Numbered from the stretch's first letter, positions 1-7,573 are shown. The stretch is 22,166 bases of DNA from Gracilimonas sp040904925 (GCA_040904925.1 JBBDSP010000022.1:1-22166); one strand, 5' to 3'. Notes: a model not told the origin generated them from the sequence alone. Made by a program: numbers and translations.

Positions 1-66
1 CAAGCTCTCGCTCGCACAAACAATCTGATCTATACTTCATTATGTCTAAGAACTAAACTTTCAGCG

Positions 67-101
67 AAAAAAAATGCTGACTAAACTTCTGTTTGGTCAG
101 C
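67..101 (-). terminator. Rho-independent terminator downstream of the yhhQ-like gene
   Basis: Arms at 76-86 and 91-101 pair over 11 bp with one G-T wobble around the 4-nt loop ttct. Read on the minus strand, the stem is followed by eight U residues (A run at 67-74). The strong U-tract lies only on the minus side, so it best serves the gene ending at 204. The distance of about 100 nt from that stop is long, and it could also act bidirectionally on whatever ends at the left edge. Confidence 0.7.
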
Positions 102-203
102 GATTTTCATTTCCTTGAAAGGATTATAAAGGTAAGGGCTGGACCCCATTCATCGCAAGTTTTATTTCAAATAAATTTCACTTTTTTTTCAATACTTCTT
201 GAG

Positions 204-971
204 TCATCTGTTTTCGTATAATGAGTGCCCTAAAGGGTCTTCATCAAACTCTTTAAGAAACCTTACACCCAAATAAAAGAGCGGGGTATCAAAAAGTGCG
301 AAGAAAAATTTAAACAAATAACTGTTGATGATTAGGATGATGAGCGTGGCCACAGAATTTATATTGTCGCCAAGGTTTCCGACAAGATATAATATGGTCA
401 AAATTGCTGTGGAATCTACAAGCTGACTAAACATAGTCGATGCATTATTTCTAAGCCAAAGATGTTTACCACCCGTCAAGTTTTTCCAAAAGTGAAACAA
501 ACGGACATCAATGGTTTGCGCAGTCAGATATGCGATCATACTTGCGATGGTATTCCCTACCATAAATTCATACACCCCTTCAAAAAGTGGCAAGCCCCCA
601 CTAACTCCACCCGTGTTTGGAAGCCAGTGAGCGACAGACATCACCAGCAACATAAAGAAATTCAAAAAGAAGCCAACCCAAACTACAAGCTGCGCTTTTT
701 TTCTGCCAAATAATTCTGAGATCAAATCGGTAGCCAGAAATGTAACCGGGTAAGCCAACACCCCAACCGGAACACTCATTGTATAGATATTGCCATCGCG
801 AACAATTGATGGTGTAATTGAAAGAAGCCATCCCGGCATATCAAAACTAAACAGTGTTACAAATTTTGTGGTACCGATCACATTTCCCAAAACCAGCGCC
901 GTTATAAAAACTCCCGCAAGGCTGAGAAACAAAGCATCCCGTTTGGCCATCGATGGTTTATAGTCAGACAT
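204..971 (-). CDS. yhhQ: Queuosine precursor transporter (YhhQ/VUT family)
   Basis: This is a 255-residue inner-membrane protein with about six hydrophobic segments, near residues 14-40, 64-88, 93-117, 135-156, 178-200 and 205-238. Family-like motifs are visible: YPVTFLATDLISELFGRKKA (74-93), a TAQTIDVRLFHFWK stretch (150-163) and WLRNNASTMFSQLVDS (172-187). The family imports queuine or preQ0/preQ1-type precursors for tRNA queuosine modification, so that role is inferred by homology. The ATG start at 971 sits about 20 nt below a well-formed Bacteroidetes-type promoter, so the leader is short and leaves no room for a preQ1 riboswitch. It stands alone, divergent from the TetR-like gene. No other queuosine gene is in the window. 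The length is normal for the family. Confidence 0.88.
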   Translation of the reverse strand: MSDYKPSMAKRDALFLSLAGVFITALVLGNVIGTTKFVTLFSFDMPGWLLSITPSIVRDGNIYTMSVPVGVLAYPVTFLATDLISELFGRKKAQLVVWVGFFLNFFMLLVMSVAHWLPNTGGVSGGLPLFEGVYEFMVGNTIASMIAYLTAQTIDVRLFHFWKNLTGGKHLWLRNNASTMFSQLVDSTAILTILYLVGNLGDNINSVATLIILIINSYLFKFFFALFDTPLFYLGVRFLKEFDEDPLGHSLYENR

Positions 972-996
972 ACTATTTTGTCATTTTAAATTCGGT

Positions 997-1026
997 CAAA
1001 AGTAATCATTCAAAACAATTTTTCAA
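997..1026 (-). promoter_or_regulatory. Bacteroidetes-type promoter of the yhhQ-like gene
   Basis: On the minus strand, TTG (1026-1024) is followed by exactly 19 nt and then TACTTTTG (1004-997). This matches the known Bacteroidetes sigma consensus TTG-N19-TAnnTTTG. The expected start site is around 990, about 20 nt before the ATG at 971. It is the best consensus promoter I could find in the window. Confidence 0.6.
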
Positions 1027-1040
1027 TTTATACCGTACCA

Positions 1041-1065
1041 ACGAACTGAAAGCTTTCCACATTCG
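1041..1065. promoter_or_regulatory. Candidate TetR operator palindrome
   Basis: A perfect 10-bp palindrome, GAAAGCTTTC (1048-1057), is bracketed by an outer inverted pair ACGAA (1041-1045) and TTCGT (1061-1065 region, slightly off-centre). It lies about 35 nt upstream of the TetR-like ATG at 1092, where an autoregulatory operator would be expected. This rests on position and symmetry only. Confidence 0.25.
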
Positions 1066-1091
1066 TTTTGCTGGTAAATAAAATTGAACAC

Positions 1092-1784
1092 ATGAACATA
1101 GAAGAACTGAATACTAAGATCGAGCTTACAGAAGCCGCGATCGACTTATATTTAGAGCAAAATTTTTCGCTCCCCAACCTGATCGATAAGACCGGAAAAT
1201 CAGCATCAGAGATTTACAGCTTATTTCCCAACAAGAGATCTATTCTAAAATTTTATTATCCCTCGCTGGTAATTCGCTACCGGGCTATGATCAGCGAGAT
1301 CGAAGATTTCGAATCCTATTCCATCAGCGAGAAGCTTTCTAACTTCGCTTTCACTCTATTTGATATGATGGACGAACGCAGGGAATTTGTGGAGGATACT
1401 TTTGAGAAATTTGAATGGAATTGTTCTTCCAAGAGTGATTTTCAGACAAAGGTCAAGGAATTATTCAAAGACTTTTTTACCACAGATGGGAACATCGCTA
1501 CCAGCGCCGGTTTTTTTATGGGTGACCTATTCTACGCCTCACTTAAAACTCAATTATTATATCTGATAAGGTTTTGGATTGAAGATGACAGTGAAGGAAA
1601 GGAACGTACTTTTGCCCTTACTGATAAGATCACCGGCTTTATCGAAGAGCTTGTCTATTCCAAAATTGCAGATAAAGGATTCGATCTGGCTAAATATTCT
1701 CTGAGTGCATTTGGCTTCAACAAACAGGTGGAGGATTTCAACGATTGGTTTTCAAGCTGGTTTGAGGATGAACCCTCTGACTAA
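1092..1784 (+). CDS. TetR-family-like transcriptional regulator
   Basis: This is a protein of about 230 residues. The N-terminal part (about residues 4-50 from the chosen start) resembles a TetR helix-turn-helix: a helix, then SLPNLIDKTGKSASEIYSLFPNKRSIL, which fits the recognition-helix region including the 'LFPNKRSIL' stretch typical of TetR (usually 'yFksKeeLl'). The rest is helical, with aromatic-rich segments and an acidic tail, like a ligand-binding/dimerisation domain. I chose the ATG at 1092 over the upstream start at 1068 because the extra nine residues precede the first HTH helix and add nothing recognisable. It is followed after 79 nt by the UbiB-like kinase gene on the same strand and probably co-transcribed, so control of, or a shared function with, that gene is plausible. 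The ligand is unknown. Confidence 0.75.
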   Translation: MNIEELNTKIELTEAAIDLYLEQNFSLPNLIDKTGKSASEIYSLFPNKRSILKFYYPSLVIRYRAMISEIEDFESYSISEKLSNFAFTLFDMMDERREFVEDTFEKFEWNCSSKSDFQTKVKELFKDFFTTDGNIATSAGFFMGDLFYASLKTQLLYLIRFWIEDDSEGKERTFALTDKITGFIEELVYSKIADKGFDLAKYSLSAFGFNKQVEDFNDWFSSWFEDEPSD

Positions 1785-1804
1785 TTTTAAATGCGTAAAT
1801 GTTG

Positions 1805-1834
1805 AATGTTAAATGATCCATTCCATTTAACATT
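1805..1834. repeat. 11-bp inverted repeat between the TetR-like and kinase genes
   Basis: Arms AATGTTAAATG (1805-1815) and CATTTAACATT (1824-1834) are perfect complements around an 8-nt spacer. A further half copy (AACATT) occurs at about 1850-1855, and a related TTGAATGTT precedes the element. It has no U-tract, so it is not a typical terminator. It could be an operator, an mRNA hairpin between the two cistrons, or part of a dispersed AT-rich repeat. Confidence 0.5.
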
Positions 1835-1863
1835 TATAATTCAAAAATTTAACATTACCTCGA

Positions 1864-3189
1864 ATGAGTAAAGACTTTCCATCATCAAAATTTGAGCGTG
1901 GTAGTCGGATCGCTAAGACCGGTATCAAAGTTGGCACAAATTACGCAAAACGGTATCTCAAGAAAAAGACCGGAAAAACGAATGGCGATTCGGACGGTGA
2001 CTTTCATTCTGAAAATGCCAAAGAGGTCTTCAAGGAATTTACCAAGCTTCGCGGAACAGCCCTGAAAATTGCTCAAGGCATGAGTATGGATCAAGGATTT
2101 CTACCCGAAGAATTTGCTGAAGTAATGACGCAGGCTCAGTATTCGGTTCCTCCTATAAATAAAGCGTTGGTTCGGTCTATTATAAAGAAGGAATTGGGAG
2201 CATATCCGGAGCAATTATTTTCGAGCTTTGAGTCGGAAGCATTCGCAGCGGCTTCCATCGGACAGGTTCACAAAGCGGAATTGAAATACGGCCAAAAAGT
2301 AGCTATCAAAATTCAGTATCCCAATGTGCGGGAAACCATCGGCTCCGATCTTGGGCTCGCTAAAATTTTGGTGAAGCGGATCGTAAAAAAAGGATCTGAT
2401 ATCGATCCCTATTTTGATGAAGTGAAAGAGACCCTGCTTGAAGAAACAGATTATATAAATGAAGGCAAACAAATTGACTTGTTCAGGGAGCGGTTTGGCG
2501 GATTGAACATCGTAATTCCCGAATGGGTGGAAGAGTATTCTACGGACAAGGTACTGTGCATGACTTACCTAGAAGGGAGGCATTTGAATGAATTCCTTAA
2601 AGAAGATCCCGATCAGGAGACGCGCGATCATTTTGGTCAGTTACTCTGGGATTTCTTCCATCAGCAAATTCAGGATATGGATTATGTTCATGCCGATACG
2701 CATCCCGGAAATTTCCTTTTTACTTATGATGGAAAGTTAGGGGTGATCGATTTTGGGTGCGTGAAAAAATTCCCTGAGGCATTTTTCATGGATTACCTCC
2801 GCTTACTTCCCACTCATTTACATGATGATGAAGAAGCCATTCGTGATCTATATGAAAAATTAAATGTCATAATTACTGATTCTGATAATCCCGATAAGGA
2901 AGAGGAATATTTCAACTTCGCCCGTAATTATGGAATGACCTTTGCCGAGCCTTATAAATACGAGGTCTTTGATTTTGGGGATGAAGAATACCGAAACACC
3001 ATCAAATATTTCACCAAAGATGCACCTATTGGAAATGAACCACGGGGTTCGCAGCACTTCCTATATACTACCCGTGTACACCTGGGACTTTATAATTTAT
3101 TGATGAAAATGGGCGCGTATATCAACACAACGAAAAGCAAAGAGATTTTGAGTGGAATGCTGGATGTGGATTTTGGGGAGTTGGTTTAA
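1864..3189 (+). CDS. ABC1/UbiB (AarF) family atypical protein kinase-like protein
   Basis: This is a 441-residue cytosolic protein with the core motifs of the ABC1/ADCK/UbiB family. They are a KxGQ-like motif K-I-A-Q (68-71, Ala in place of Gly), the Ala-rich nucleotide loop AFAAASIGQVHKA (about 127-137), the nucleotide-binding Lys in VAIKIQYP (K149) and a Glu pair in LLEETDYINE (193-194). The catalytic HADTHPGNF (276-284) and metal-binding DFG (296-298) complete the set. UbiB-type proteins support ubiquinone or other isoprenoid-lipid metabolism and act as ATPases or kinases. Here the substrate cannot be told. I see no C-terminal transmembrane pair of the kind found in E. coli UbiB, so it is closer to the shorter soluble homologues paired with a TetR gene. 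I am confident of the family and unsure of the pathway. Confidence 0.9.
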   Translation: MSKDFPSSKFERGSRIAKTGIKVGTNYAKRYLKKKTGKTNGDSDGDFHSENAKEVFKEFTKLRGTALKIAQGMSMDQGFLPEEFAEVMTQAQYSVPPINKALVRSIIKKELGAYPEQLFSSFESEAFAAASIGQVHKAELKYGQKVAIKIQYPNVRETIGSDLGLAKILVKRIVKKGSDIDPYFDEVKETLLEETDYINEGKQIDLFRERFGGLNIVIPEWVEEYSTDKVLCMTYLEGRHLNEFLKEDPDQETRDHFGQLLWDFFHQQIQDMDYVHADTHPGNFLFTYDGKLGVIDFGCVKKFPEAFFMDYLRLLPTHLHDDEEAIRDLYEKLNVIITDSDNPDKEEEYFNFARNYGMTFAEPYKYEVFDFGDEEYRNTIKYFTKDAPIGNEPRGSQHFLYTTRVHLGLYNLLMKMGAYINTTKSKEILSGMLDVDFGELV

Positions 3190-3193
3190 AACT

Positions 3194-3245
3194 ACGAATG
3201 GAACGCGGATGAAGCGGATTTGGCGGGTGGTCGCTGATTTTAAAT
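3194..3245. repeat. Dispersed-repeat-like intergenic sequence (GCGGAT-containing)
   Basis: The gap between the convergent kinase and KAP genes is G-rich compared with its surroundings. It contains two GCGGAT words nine bases apart and ends in cgctgatttt. Its wording resembles short interspersed intergenic repeats seen in many Bacteroidetes-related genomes (from memory). There is only one copy in this window, so repeat status is unproven. No clear terminator hairpin is seen here. Confidence 0.3.
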
Positions 3246-3263
3246 TACACTCCCAATTCAGAC

Positions 3264-4694
3264 TTATTCATCATCGTTAGTAAAATGCCCCTCATTTCCG
3301 CTATTAAGTATTTCATTAGTGGACATTTCTTCAAATTTTTTAGGAGGTTTAGGAATGTCGTACATATCAACTAACTCAAATGCTTTTTCAAAATCTATCA
3401 AATCAAACCTATCAGTAGAACTTCCACTAGTCCTTTTATATTCATTTTCATCAAAATAATTCCCTTCCAAATCTCTTTGAATTTGTCCCAAAGAATAACC
3501 TAGATTTTTATTTTTCCAATGGAGAAGATTGAATCGCTTTTCAGTTTTAGCTTTTCTATAAACTTCAACTGCTTCCAATTTTAATAGGCAAAGAAAAAAT
3601 AACTTATGCCAATTTTCAGAATTATATCTATGGTTCGCACTTTTTAGTGCTGTAACAAAAAAAGTTAACAATCTTTCTATACTACGGGGCACAAAGTTAA
3701 TCTGAGAAGGATGATTTAATGTTGATATCAACATATTAACTTTTTCAATTTCTAAATACTCTTTTCGAATCTCGAAACTATCTTTTAAAAACTTCAAATA
3801 TGGAATCAGGTTATCAGACTTATCTGATCTATTACGCATATCTAGAACTGAAGGTAAATTAGCTTCTATGTGAACAAATTTTTGAAGATAAATATTAGCT
3901 TCATTTTCACTAACCCCGTAAGCACTTCTAATTGTATTCAATAATTGTTCTTTATTAATTGATAAAACAAATTGAACTCCTTCTGTAGAAAATAAATGCT
4001 TTATCTTCTCAATCACTTCAACCGCAAAAAGAGGTTTACAACGATCTAATTCGTCAACAAAGAACACAATTTTTTTGGGGCTGTTTTCGGTTTCCAAATT
4101 CAAAAGACTTTTTAGCTCATTTCTGTATGCTCTTATTGTACCTTGCATTTCGAGGAACGCATCATATTTTTCGTTAGTTAATTCTTCATTTTCTAAATCA
4201 TCAAACTTTATAGCTTTTGACAACATGTGTCCCCAAATATTGCTCGTATCTACCATCCCTGCACTCAAAAAATTAATTGCAGATGTTCCAGCAATCTTTG
4301 TTAACTCTTGACCTACTTTCTTAGCAGTGTTTTGATAAAACTTAATTCTCTCCTCAGAGAAGCTATTTATTGCAATCCTGTCATAATATTTAGTGATTTC
4401 TTTTTGAATGGTAACAGCTATTGAAATAAATACTTCATTACTAAAATCATTCTTGAAAGCGTCATAGTAGATTGGAATTACATCAGTATGATTCTCTAAT
4501 AAGTCTCTCTCCCATAACTTTATAAAAGTAGTTTTCCCCTCTCCCCATTTTGCATCTAAAGCAACAACTAATGGTTCTTCTGTATTTTTTAAAAGCCTCG
4601 TTAAATTATTTCGAAAAGTTTCTCGCTTGAAAAAATCAGGAATTTCATCAAAAGTATCTAAATGTTCATAGAATGGAGGAATGATAGTTTTCAT
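3264..4694 (-). CDS. KAP-family P-loop NTPase
   Basis: This is a 476-residue protein with a KAP NTPase layout. A Walker A motif lies at AKWGEGKTT (48-56, with the first Gly of GxxxxGK replaced), and a Walker B motif at KIVFFVDELDRC (208-219), where 'DELDR' is the KAP signature. A probable sensor region follows at QFVLSINKEQL (241-251). Membrane-bound KAP proteins carry transmembrane helices between the Walker motifs. This one has only a short hydrophobic patch (about 133-147), so it is probably cytosolic or peripheral. KAP proteins include the F-plasmid phage-exclusion protein PifA, so a role in phage defence is possible but not shown. The gene is very AT-rich (a sampled 60-base line at 4381 has 13 G/C against 28 in a recQ line). 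It is transcribed alone, away from recQ, and has no partner toxin or effector gene beside it. Confidence 0.85.
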   Translation of the reverse strand: MKTIIPPFYEHLDTFDEIPDFFKRETFRNNLTRLLKNTEEPLVVALDAKWGEGKTTFIKLWERDLLENHTDVIPIYYDAFKNDFSNEVFISIAVTIQKEITKYYDRIAINSFSEERIKFYQNTAKKVGQELTKIAGTSAINFLSAGMVDTSNIWGHMLSKAIKFDDLENEELTNEKYDAFLEMQGTIRAYRNELKSLLNLETENSPKKIVFFVDELDRCKPLFAVEVIEKIKHLFSTEGVQFVLSINKEQLLNTIRSAYGVSENEANIYLQKFVHIEANLPSVLDMRNRSDKSDNLIPYLKFLKDSFEIRKEYLEIEKVNMLISTLNHPSQINFVPRSIERLLTFFVTALKSANHRYNSENWHKLFFLCLLKLEAVEVYRKAKTEKRFNLLHWKNKNLGYSLGQIQRDLEGNYFDENEYKRTSGSSTDRFDLIDFEKAFELVDMYDIPKPPKKFEEMSTNEILNSGNEGHFTNDDE

Positions 4695-4807
4695 ACCCTA
4701 TTTGTTATTTTAAGTTTTCCCTTAAATAACTGATTATTTGATTGCTTTCAATAATTATTACATAAATCTTTTCTCTTCAAATTTGTACCGTGTTGTCTGT
4801 TCACTAT

Positions 4808-4868
4808 CGACTCAGGCGAGTCGGTGTACTTTTTCACCCTTTAGTGCTTTCGTGTTTTAGTGGCCCAA
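4808..4868. repeat. Repeat-like sequence in the KAP-recQ gap
   Basis: The 241-bp divergent gap between KAP and recQ has an AT-rich half next to KAP. The other half contains a 6-bp inverted repeat CGACTC-aggc-GAGTCG (4808-4823) and then the phrase 'tagtgctttcgtgttttagtggc' (about 4842-4864), which resembles a degenerate dispersed intergenic repeat known from many bacteria. No consensus promoter for either gene could be placed with confidence. A weak TACTTTTT lies near 4827. Confidence 0.3.
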
Positions 4869-4935
4869 TAAAACTTTTCTCAAAAAAATTTGTAAGGAAT
4901 TCGGTTTTCATTGCTCTTACCTTAGTAAAAAGATC

Positions 4936-7152
4936 ATGCAAAATTCAGAAATCACTTTAGCCGACATGCCGGATATCCAACAAGCGGAACACATACTTCA
5001 TGAAGTTTTCGGGTTTGAAGAATTTCGATCGCTGCAGAAAGACATCATTCAAAACGTATTGCAAAAGCGGGATACCCTCGCCATTATGCCAACGGGCGGG
5101 GGAAAGTCACTTTGCTATCAGATCCCGGCTTTGGTTTTTGAAGGGCTGACGATCGTAGTTTCACCTCTAATATCTTTAATGAAAGATCAGGTCGATCAGC
5201 TTACCGCTTACGGAATTTCAGCTTCGTATTTAAACAGTTCGCTCTCGCCTCAGGAGTATGAAGCCACACTGGACCTCATCCGCAGAAACAAACTGGATCT
5301 GCTTTATCTTGCTCCGGAAACCTTAATGAAAGGTTCGGTCCTGAATTTACTTTCTGGATTAAATGTGGAATGCGTGGCTATTGATGAAGCACACTGTATC
5401 TCGGAATGGGGACATGATTTCCGCCCTGAGTACCGGCAGCTTTCGGAAGTCACCAAGCGTTTTGAGGATAGCGTTACACTTGGATTGACGGCTACCGCAA
5501 CCCCAAGGGTACAAAAAGACATTGCGAATTCATTGGGACTTGCCGATGCCAACACTTTTATAGCGAGTTTCAACCGCAAGAATTTGTACCTGGATGTGGT
5601 CACAAAAAACAATCCACTTCAACAAACGATCAATTTTTTGAGACGTCATGAAAACGAGTCCGGCATTATTTATTGCTTTTCCCGCAAACAGGTGGATCAG
5701 CTTACTCAGGATCTGAATGCCAATGGATTCAATGCACTGCCCTACCACGCCGGACTTGGAGAGACAATCCGCACACAAAATCAGAATGCCTTTATTCGGG
5801 ATGAAGTGGATATTATTGTGGCAACCATTGCTTTTGGGATGGGAATCGACAAGCCGGATGTGCGTTTTGTGATCCATCATGATATGCCTAAGAATATTGA
5901 ATCGTATTACCAGCAAATTGGCCGCGCCGGACGGGACGGGCTTCAATCTGATTGCCTGTTTTTATTCAGTTATGGGGATGCGGGTAAGATCCGCTATTTC
6001 ATCGGTCAAAAAGAGGATGCCGAAGAACAGCGCGTTGCGGAGTTACATCTGCAGAAACTGATGGAATATGTTGAAACGCATCAGTGCCGGAGAATTAAAC
6101 TGCTGGAATATTTCGGGGAGCATTTCAACGAGCAAAATTGCGGGATGTGTGACTTCTGCACCGGCGATGTTCCGGAGCAGGAGAACATCACGGTTCAAAC
6201 CCAGAAATTTCTGTCTACTATGGCGCGAACCGATCAGCGGTTTGGCTTTCATCACATTAAGAATATCCTGGTCGGTTCACGCCGAAAAGAAGTATTGAAG
6301 TTCAATCATGATAAACTTTCAACTTATGGTATTGGTAAAGAAATGAGCCGGCCCGAATGGAAACAGCTATATCGGGAGCTGATGAAGCAAGATATCATCG
6401 TGCGTGATATTGAGCATAAGAATTTGAAGTTGACTCCTAAGGCCATTGAGATCCTAAAAGGTGAAACGGATGTGTTTGGAGTGATCGAAGATCAAGGCCC
6501 ACAGGAGAGAGCCAAGACTTCCAAGTCTGATATCGAATCGCTGGATTTTAACAGGGAGTTATTTTCCTTACTCAAAGAAAAGCGGATGGAGCTGGCTCGA
6601 AAACAAGGTGTACCGCCATTCATCATTTTCGGAGATACCACGCTGATCGAAATGGCCTATTATTATCCACAAACTGACGAAAGTTTACTAAAAATTCATG
6701 GTGTTGGCCGGGCAAAATCTACCAATTACGGGTCGGATTTTCTTGGGGTGATCGTGGGGTTTTGCCAGCAATATGACCTTAAAGAAAGAACAAAATCGGC
6801 TCACGCCAAAAGGAAACCGATTAAAAAAACGCTAAACAAAAGTAGCCGCCCGTATGAAGTTGGGCAGATGTTCCGAAGGGGAAAATCAATCGAAGAAATT
6901 GCTTCTCATTTTGATGTTAAAGAAGGGACCGTAATCAGTAATCTCATCAAATTTGTGAAGGCCGGGGAATCCATTCCTGCTGAGCATATTTTGGAGACCT
7001 CCAATCTTGGCAAGGAAGAATTGAAGAAAGTCCAACAGGCTTTTGAGAAACACGGACACGAAATGCTCCGCCCGGTTTTTGATGAGCTGGAGGAGACGGT
7101 TTCTTATGATGAGCTGCGGGTGGTTCAGTTGTATTTAGTGACGCAGGGTTAG
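4936..7152 (+). CDS. recQ: ATP-dependent DNA helicase RecQ
   Basis: This is a 738-residue superfamily 2 3'-5' helicase with the full RecQ architecture. Walker A is TGGGKS (53-58), the DEAH box is 150-153 followed by the RecQ aromatic-rich loop ISEWGHDFRPEY (155-166), and motif III is TATATP (185-190). Motif VI is QQIGRAGRDG (326-335). The RQC zinc site is formed by Cys384, Cys402, Cys405 and Cys408, followed by a winged helix to about 510. An HRDC domain spans about 538-612. A C-terminal HTH_40-like segment (about 638-735, with SIEEIASHFDVKEGTVISNLIKF) is seen in RecQ of this bacterial group. It acts in recombinational repair and fork rescue. The ATG start follows an A-rich stretch (gtaaaaagatc) and no better upstream start exists. 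It is monocistronic, diverging from the KAP gene. Confidence 0.97.
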   Translation: MQNSEITLADMPDIQQAEHILHEVFGFEEFRSLQKDIIQNVLQKRDTLAIMPTGGGKSLCYQIPALVFEGLTIVVSPLISLMKDQVDQLTAYGISASYLNSSLSPQEYEATLDLIRRNKLDLLYLAPETLMKGSVLNLLSGLNVECVAIDEAHCISEWGHDFRPEYRQLSEVTKRFEDSVTLGLTATATPRVQKDIANSLGLADANTFIASFNRKNLYLDVVTKNNPLQQTINFLRRHENESGIIYCFSRKQVDQLTQDLNANGFNALPYHAGLGETIRTQNQNAFIRDEVDIIVATIAFGMGIDKPDVRFVIHHDMPKNIESYYQQIGRAGRDGLQSDCLFLFSYGDAGKIRYFIGQKEDAEEQRVAELHLQKLMEYVETHQCRRIKLLEYFGEHFNEQNCGMCDFCTGDVPEQENITVQTQKFLSTMARTDQRFGFHHIKNILVGSRRKEVLKFNHDKLSTYGIGKEMSRPEWKQLYRELMKQDIIVRDIEHKNLKLTPKAIEILKGETDVFGVIEDQGPQERAKTSKSDIESLDFNRELFSLLKEKRMELARKQGVPPFIIFGDTTLIEMAYYYPQTDESLLKIHGVGRAKSTNYGSDFLGVIVGFCQQYDLKERTKSAHAKRKPIKKTLNKSSRPYEVGQMFRRGKSIEEIASHFDVKEGTVISNLIKFVKAGESIPAEHILETSNLGKEELKKVQQAFEKHGHEMLRPVFDELEETVSYDELRVVQLYLVTQG

Positions 7153-7206
7153 TTACTATAGTGCCTTCAATCATTATCATTTATTAATTGGTGGCGGTTC
7201 GTCATC

Positions 7207-7233
7207 GTTCCAACGCGAAGGGTAGGAACGAGT
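7207..7233. repeat. Short inverted repeat TCGTTCC...GGAACGA
   Basis: A 7-bp inverted pair (tcgttcc / ggaacga) surrounds aacgcgaagggta about 55-80 nt after the recQ stop. It resembles a half-degenerate dispersed 'cgttccnacg...nggaacg' repeat and may also weakly terminate recQ. There is no U-tract on either strand. Confidence 0.35.
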
Positions 7234-7272
7234 GCAATGAGTCCTAATCATTTCTCATATTTAGAACAAGAT

Positions 7273-7318
7273 TCCCCTACTGTAGAGACACAAGATTTTG
7301 TGTCTCTACAGTAGGGGA
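7273..7318. repeat. Perfect 21-bp palindromic element (REP/MITE-like)
   Basis: Arms at 7273-7293 and 7298-7318 are exact reverse complements over 21 bp around the 4-nt loop gatt. The inner words gtagagacacaa / ttgtgtctctac recall a class of widely dispersed palindromes (gtagagacgcaa...-type) known from Bacteroidetes and cyanobacterial genomes. It lies between the 3' ends of convergent recQ and the small membrane-protein gene, ending 8 nt before the latter's stop. It lacks a long U-tract (ccaaaata/gaattct flanks), so it is a palindromic repeat first and only possibly a terminator. Confidence 0.75.
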
Positions 7319-7326
7319 TCAAAATA

Positions 7327-7521
7327 TTATTCAGGCTCTGAAGATTTTTTTCTTTTTTGCCACCAGCTTTCAAATACAACCATTCCGGCCGACCATAGCA
7401 CGGATACAAATAAGGTTTCAATCCAGTCAAAGTCCGAAAAAATATACATTCCAATTCCGTAGATTGGGGCAAATACTATTATCCCTGCTATAAATCTTCC
7501 AATTTTTTCTTTTCGAGTCAT
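7327..7521 (-). CDS. Small two-pass membrane protein of unknown function
   Basis: This is a 64-residue protein from the ATG at 7521. It has a basic N-terminus (MTRKEKIGR), one hydrophobic helix (about 9-29), a short acidic/aromatic turn (SDFDWIE, 29-35), a second hydrophobic helix (about 36-51) and a basic tail (WWQKRKKSSEPE). An in-frame TTG at 7560 would add 13 residues, but that stretch lies inside the hflC terminator, so the ATG is preferred. The gene follows hflC on the same strand but beyond that terminator, so it probably has its own promoter, which I could not identify. I do not recognise a family. Similar tiny two-helix proteins are common and often unannotated. Confidence 0.6.
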   Translation of the reverse strand: MTRKEKIGRFIAGIIVFAPIYGIGMYIFSDFDWIETLFVSVLWSAGMVVFESWWQKRKKSSEPE

Positions 7522-7541
7522 GGGCTTAAAGTTATTTAAAC

Positions 7542-7573
7542 AAAAAAAGCACGAGTGCAAAACCCGTGCTTTT
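7542..7573 (-). terminator. Rho-independent terminator of the hflKC transcript
   Basis: On the minus strand, arm AAAAGCACG (7573-7565) pairs perfectly with CGTGCTTTT (7553-7545), and the run of U residues continues to 7542. The loop is 11 nt. It lies 27 nt past the hflC stop at 7600. Its oligo-A flank on the other side makes it look partly bidirectional, but nothing on the plus strand ends here. Confidence 0.85.

Noticed and set aside
1..84. Possible gene ends or starts at the left edge (two plus-strand frames ending at 56 and 84, and a minus-strand ATG at 40 reading off the edge)
   Set aside because: All are very short and contradict each other, the frame ending at 84 runs into the hairpin, and none shows a recognisable sequence.
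7248..7472. A 74-residue minus-strand frame overlapping the small membrane-protein gene
   Set aside because: It reads through the 21-bp palindrome and overlaps the better-supported membrane protein in another frame, with no recognisable domain.
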